This document shows positions 33,340 to 35,211 of a stretch of 35,211 nt of DNA, one piece after another. Each line of letters begins with the position of its first letter. Within the stretch, counting starts at the first letter, position 1. The stretch comes from Methanoregulaceae archaeon (GTDB lineage: Archaea > Halobacteriota > Methanomicrobia > Methanomicrobiales > Methanospirillaceae), in contig JAJRBU010000050.1 in the NCBI GenBank assembly GCA_028679315.1, positions 1 to 35,211 on the forward strand, read 5' to 3'. Made by a program: the position numbers and the translations under genes. The notes beneath the pieces were generated by a model, which had not been told where the DNA came from, ran no database searches, and saw nothing but the letters and a program-made list of their open reading frames with translations.

Positions 33340-33349
33340 ACCAATTGGT
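33340..33349. promoter_or_regulatory. 10-bp palindrome in a divergent promoter
   Basis: ACCAATTGGT is a perfect palindrome lying between the GNAT and pilin-like genes and touching TTATAAG (33349-33355), the likely TATA box of the pilin-like gene 27 bp before its ATG. It is placed well for a repressor site. Confidence 0.35.
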
Positions 33350-33381
33350 TATAAGCTTCGTTTTCTATAACTGCTGGTACG

Positions 33382-34449
33382 ATGCGATTTCCCCGGAAAG
33401 TGGACAGGGAAGAGGGGTTACTCTCTCTTGACTTCCTCATTGGTTTCACAATTTTTTTGATTGCTCTCATTTTCGTCGGGATCATGATCTCCGGGCTGCT
33501 CGTTCATCTGCAAAGTAGGACGATCGATTATGATGCCGTTGCATACCGGACGTCGGTCGTGCTGGTTGAGGATCCAGGGGAGCCAGCGAACTGGCAGCTT
33601 GCAGATTTAAAATACCCTGCAGAGAGAGCAAACGTTAAAAGGCTTGGCCTGGCAATCCAGAAAAATTACCCCGGAATACTGTTGCAGGACAAGGTTGGAA
33701 AATTTTTTGACGATACCTCTTCAACAGGATGTCTTGCTGAAGGAACATTTTGTAATCCTGAAGATTATCGGGAGAAACTCATCTTTGGGGACTATCCTTA
33801 CCACTTCAACATTTCCCTAAAGACTCTTGATTCATCTTCACAAACGAGAAGCGTTGGCGATCCTGTTCCCGATCAGTCAAGGTATGGGTATATAAAGCGT
33901 ATCGTCAAAATCCAGAAACCTGATTCCATTCATATTTATAATGCCACATCTGAAAGCGAATCATGTTTGAAAACTACCTCATTCCGTTTCAATATTACAA
34001 AACTTTATGATGATGTACCACCGCCGTACCGGATTGATCCACTTAGTCAGAATGTTTCCATCCTGTTCAGGAATTTCAGCCAGAATGGAACGGGTGCATG
34101 GCCCAGTATTACCGACATCCAGATCTGTACCTACCCTATCGCTTTGACAGGTGGGGGATGCATAGGTGCTGATGCCTATGATGACTCTCCACGGATGATA
34201 GTAACTATCGATGGGAATAAGGAGTACAACTCAGGAGATCCGGCCGCAAATACGGTGACAGATTATGTGTCCATCAATCTCGAAAAGGGATTCTTCACCA
34301 GGATCGGATATGACCGGTTTGGAACAATCGACCTCATCATGACGTTTGATCAAAACGTAACAAACCAAGACTATAACTATGATTATTCATCTTCTGCAGC
34401 CTCGTTACCTGAACTTCAATCCGCTGTGCTGGAGGTCTGGGTATGGTAA
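33382..34449 (+). CDS. Pilin-like membrane-anchored secreted protein (DUF7287-like N terminus)
   Basis: The 355-aa protein begins with a short charged segment (RKVDREEG), then LLSLDFLIGFTIFLIALIFVGIMISGLLVHL, a class III (prepilin-like) signal with cleavage expected after Gly12 and an acidic residue at mature position 5 (Asp instead of the usual Glu). The rest is a beta-rich extracellular-looking domain with many Asn-x-Ser/Thr sites. The N terminus resembles archaeal DUF7287-type minor pilin proteins. It overlaps the next gene by 7 bp and starts a coupled three-gene cluster. Confidence 0.7.
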   Translation: MRFPRKVDREEGLLSLDFLIGFTIFLIALIFVGIMISGLLVHLQSRTIDYDAVAYRTSVVLVEDPGEPANWQLADLKYPAERANVKRLGLAIQKNYPGILLQDKVGKFFDDTSSTGCLAEGTFCNPEDYREKLIFGDYPYHFNISLKTLDSSSQTRSVGDPVPDQSRYGYIKRIVKIQKPDSIHIYNATSESESCLKTTSFRFNITKLYDDVPPPYRIDPLSQNVSILFRNFSQNGTGAWPSITDIQICTYPIALTGGGCIGADAYDDSPRMIVTIDGNKEYNSGDPAANTVTDYVSINLEKGFFTRIGYDRFGTIDLIMTFDQNVTNQDYNYDYSSSAASLPELQSAVLEVWVW

Positions 34450-34955
34450 CCGACGATGGGCAACTGTATACCATAGAAGGGATCGCTGCTGCGCTCATGA
34501 TCGTAGTAACTGCATATCTTGTTGTGAGTACAACTACAGTTCTTACACAACAGGATGTCCATATTATCGATCTGCAATTGCAGCAGCTGGGGAACGATGC
34601 TCTTGCCATGATGGATACTCCCAATAAATACGGGGATGAGAGTAACCTTTCCAGTTTAGTAAAAGGAAACAAAACCAATGAATTTCATAATCAATTCCTT
34701 GCTTATCTAAATGTGGAATCTGGTAGTGGGATGGTATCGGGAAATTATGAATATAATGCAACGATTTATTATCGTAACATTAGCGGGATTAATTCATTTT
34801 CATTTGATGAATCACAAGAATATTATCGCGAAAATGCCGTAAAAGTCAGTCGCTGGGTTTCGCTTAAAGAATTCAATCCATCTCCCCAATACATTCCGTA
34901 TTTAGAACCCGGCAATCGAACTGTCCTTCTTGAGGTGCAGCTATGGCGAGAATGA
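34443..34955 (+). CDS. Pilin-like membrane-anchored protein (DUF7288-like)
   Basis: A 170-aa protein with MVTDDGQLYTIEGIAAALMIVVTAYLVVSTTTVL at its start: a prepilin-like Gly-Gln junction, a glutamate at mature position 6 and one membrane helix. The helix is followed by an extracellular domain rich in Asn, Tyr and Ser with several N-glycosylation sequons. The YTIEG segment recalls archaeal DUF7288 proteins. The ATG overlaps the stop of the previous gene (ATGGTAA), and a GGAGG lies just upstream. Confidence 0.68.
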   Translation: MVTDDGQLYTIEGIAAALMIVVTAYLVVSTTTVLTQQDVHIIDLQLQQLGNDALAMMDTPNKYGDESNLSSLVKGNKTNEFHNQFLAYLNVESGSGMVSGNYEYNATIYYRNISGINSFSFDESQEYYRENAVKVSRWVSLKEFNPSPQYIPYLEPGNRTVLLEVQLWRE

Positions 34956-35211
34956 ATGAAAACGGGCAGTGGATTGTCATGCTCGGCTTCATCATCAGCA
35001 TCATCCTCGTTTTTCTCGCCCTTATCGTGAATCAATCGGCGCTCGTTGGGAAGACCACTTCTGAAAGTGTCCTGGAATTTCCGAAATCAGAGATCCAGGA
35101 CCTCCGGGCAGAGATCATGGAGTATTGCTGGACAGGTGACCTTTCCCTTTATGAAACAACGCTTAATCAAACGTTTCACGACATTTCACTGGAAAGAAAA
35201 GGTTCGGTTAT
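34943..35211 (+). CDS. Pilin-like membrane-anchored protein, 3' truncated by the window
   Basis: The frame is open to the last base. It begins MARMNENGQWIVMLGFIISIILVFLALIVNQ, again a short charged leader, a Gly-Gln junction and one hydrophobic helix, then a soluble domain. GAGGTG five bases before 34943 supports that start; the ATG at 34952 (ATGA overlap with the previous stop) is the alternative. It is not in the ORF track because it runs off the edge. Confidence 0.65.
   Translation, partial: MARMNENGQWIVMLGFIISIILVFLALIVNQSALVGKTTSESVLEFPKSEIQDLRAEIMEYCWTGDLSLYETTLNQTFHDISLERKGSV

Noticed and set aside
1-35211. CRISPR arrays, insertion sequences, integrases or tRNA genes
   Set aside because: I saw no regularly spaced direct repeats, transposase or integrase motifs, or tRNA folds in the gaps. 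The region reads as core chromosome with one orphan defence-like gene.

Overview
The window looks like the chromosome of a methanogenic euryarchaeon, most likely in the Methanomicrobiales (Methanoregulaceae-like). This is judged from recognised protein families, not from a database search. Archaeal markers include a thermosome subunit with a GGM tail, an RPA/RPA-associated protein pair, TiaS, CTP-dependent riboflavin kinase, archaeal FAD synthase (RibL), deoxyhypusine synthase, a Trm5-type tRNA methyltransferase, HMG-CoA synthase/thiolase/DUF35 and HMG-CoA reductase. Genes are tightly packed, often with ATGA-type overlaps. Several have a TATA-like box about 25 nt before the start codon, which suggests leaderless mRNAs.

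Layout. 0-8 kb: a truncated DUF5714 protein; a minus-strand operon (dihydropteroate-synthase-like protein, JAMM protease, RibL); PHP phosphoesterase and TruA; a YkgJ-like cysteine-cluster protein; and the four-subunit pyruvate:ferredoxin oxidoreductase in the order beta-alpha-gamma-delta. 8-16 kb: a zinc-ribbon protein preceded by a striking three-way-junction inverted-repeat element, the thermosome, a COG1395-type regulator, TiaS, and an intact 1016-aa Eco57I/type IIG-like protein whose nuclease and methyltransferase catalytic motifs both look destroyed. 16-23 kb: deoxyhypusine synthase and OMP decarboxylase, then a textbook C/D box sRNA that overlaps the pyrF stop codon. These are followed by a stand-alone NrdD-like glycyl-radical/zinc protein coupled to a CbiZ fusion, a DUF1858 protein, RPA and its partner, a 53-aa protein missing from the ORF track, a divergent ferredoxin-like protein, and RibK-RibB.

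23-32 kb: a regulator/HMG-CoA synthase/thiolase/DUF35 operon covering the first committed steps of the mevalonate pathway, Trm5, HMG-CoA reductase, RimI, a DUF1015 protein, HisG and RNase HI. 32-35 kb: an AT-rich non-coding stretch, a GNAT acetyltransferase, and the start of a translationally coupled cluster of three pilin-like membrane-anchored proteins that runs off the window.

The least expected content is RNA. Besides the C/D box sRNA (all four boxes and a 7-bp terminal stem visible), three intergenic segments near 26.5, 31.6 and 32.6 kb each combine the TATA-like octamer TTTAAATA, downstream inverted repeats and a T-run. They are candidate small RNAs. The degenerate type IIG-like protein is the most unusual protein. 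Gene cooperation is clearest in four places: flavin cofactor synthesis (RibB, RibK, RibL), early isoprenoid synthesis, pyruvate/acetyl-CoA interconversion, and single-stranded DNA handling.
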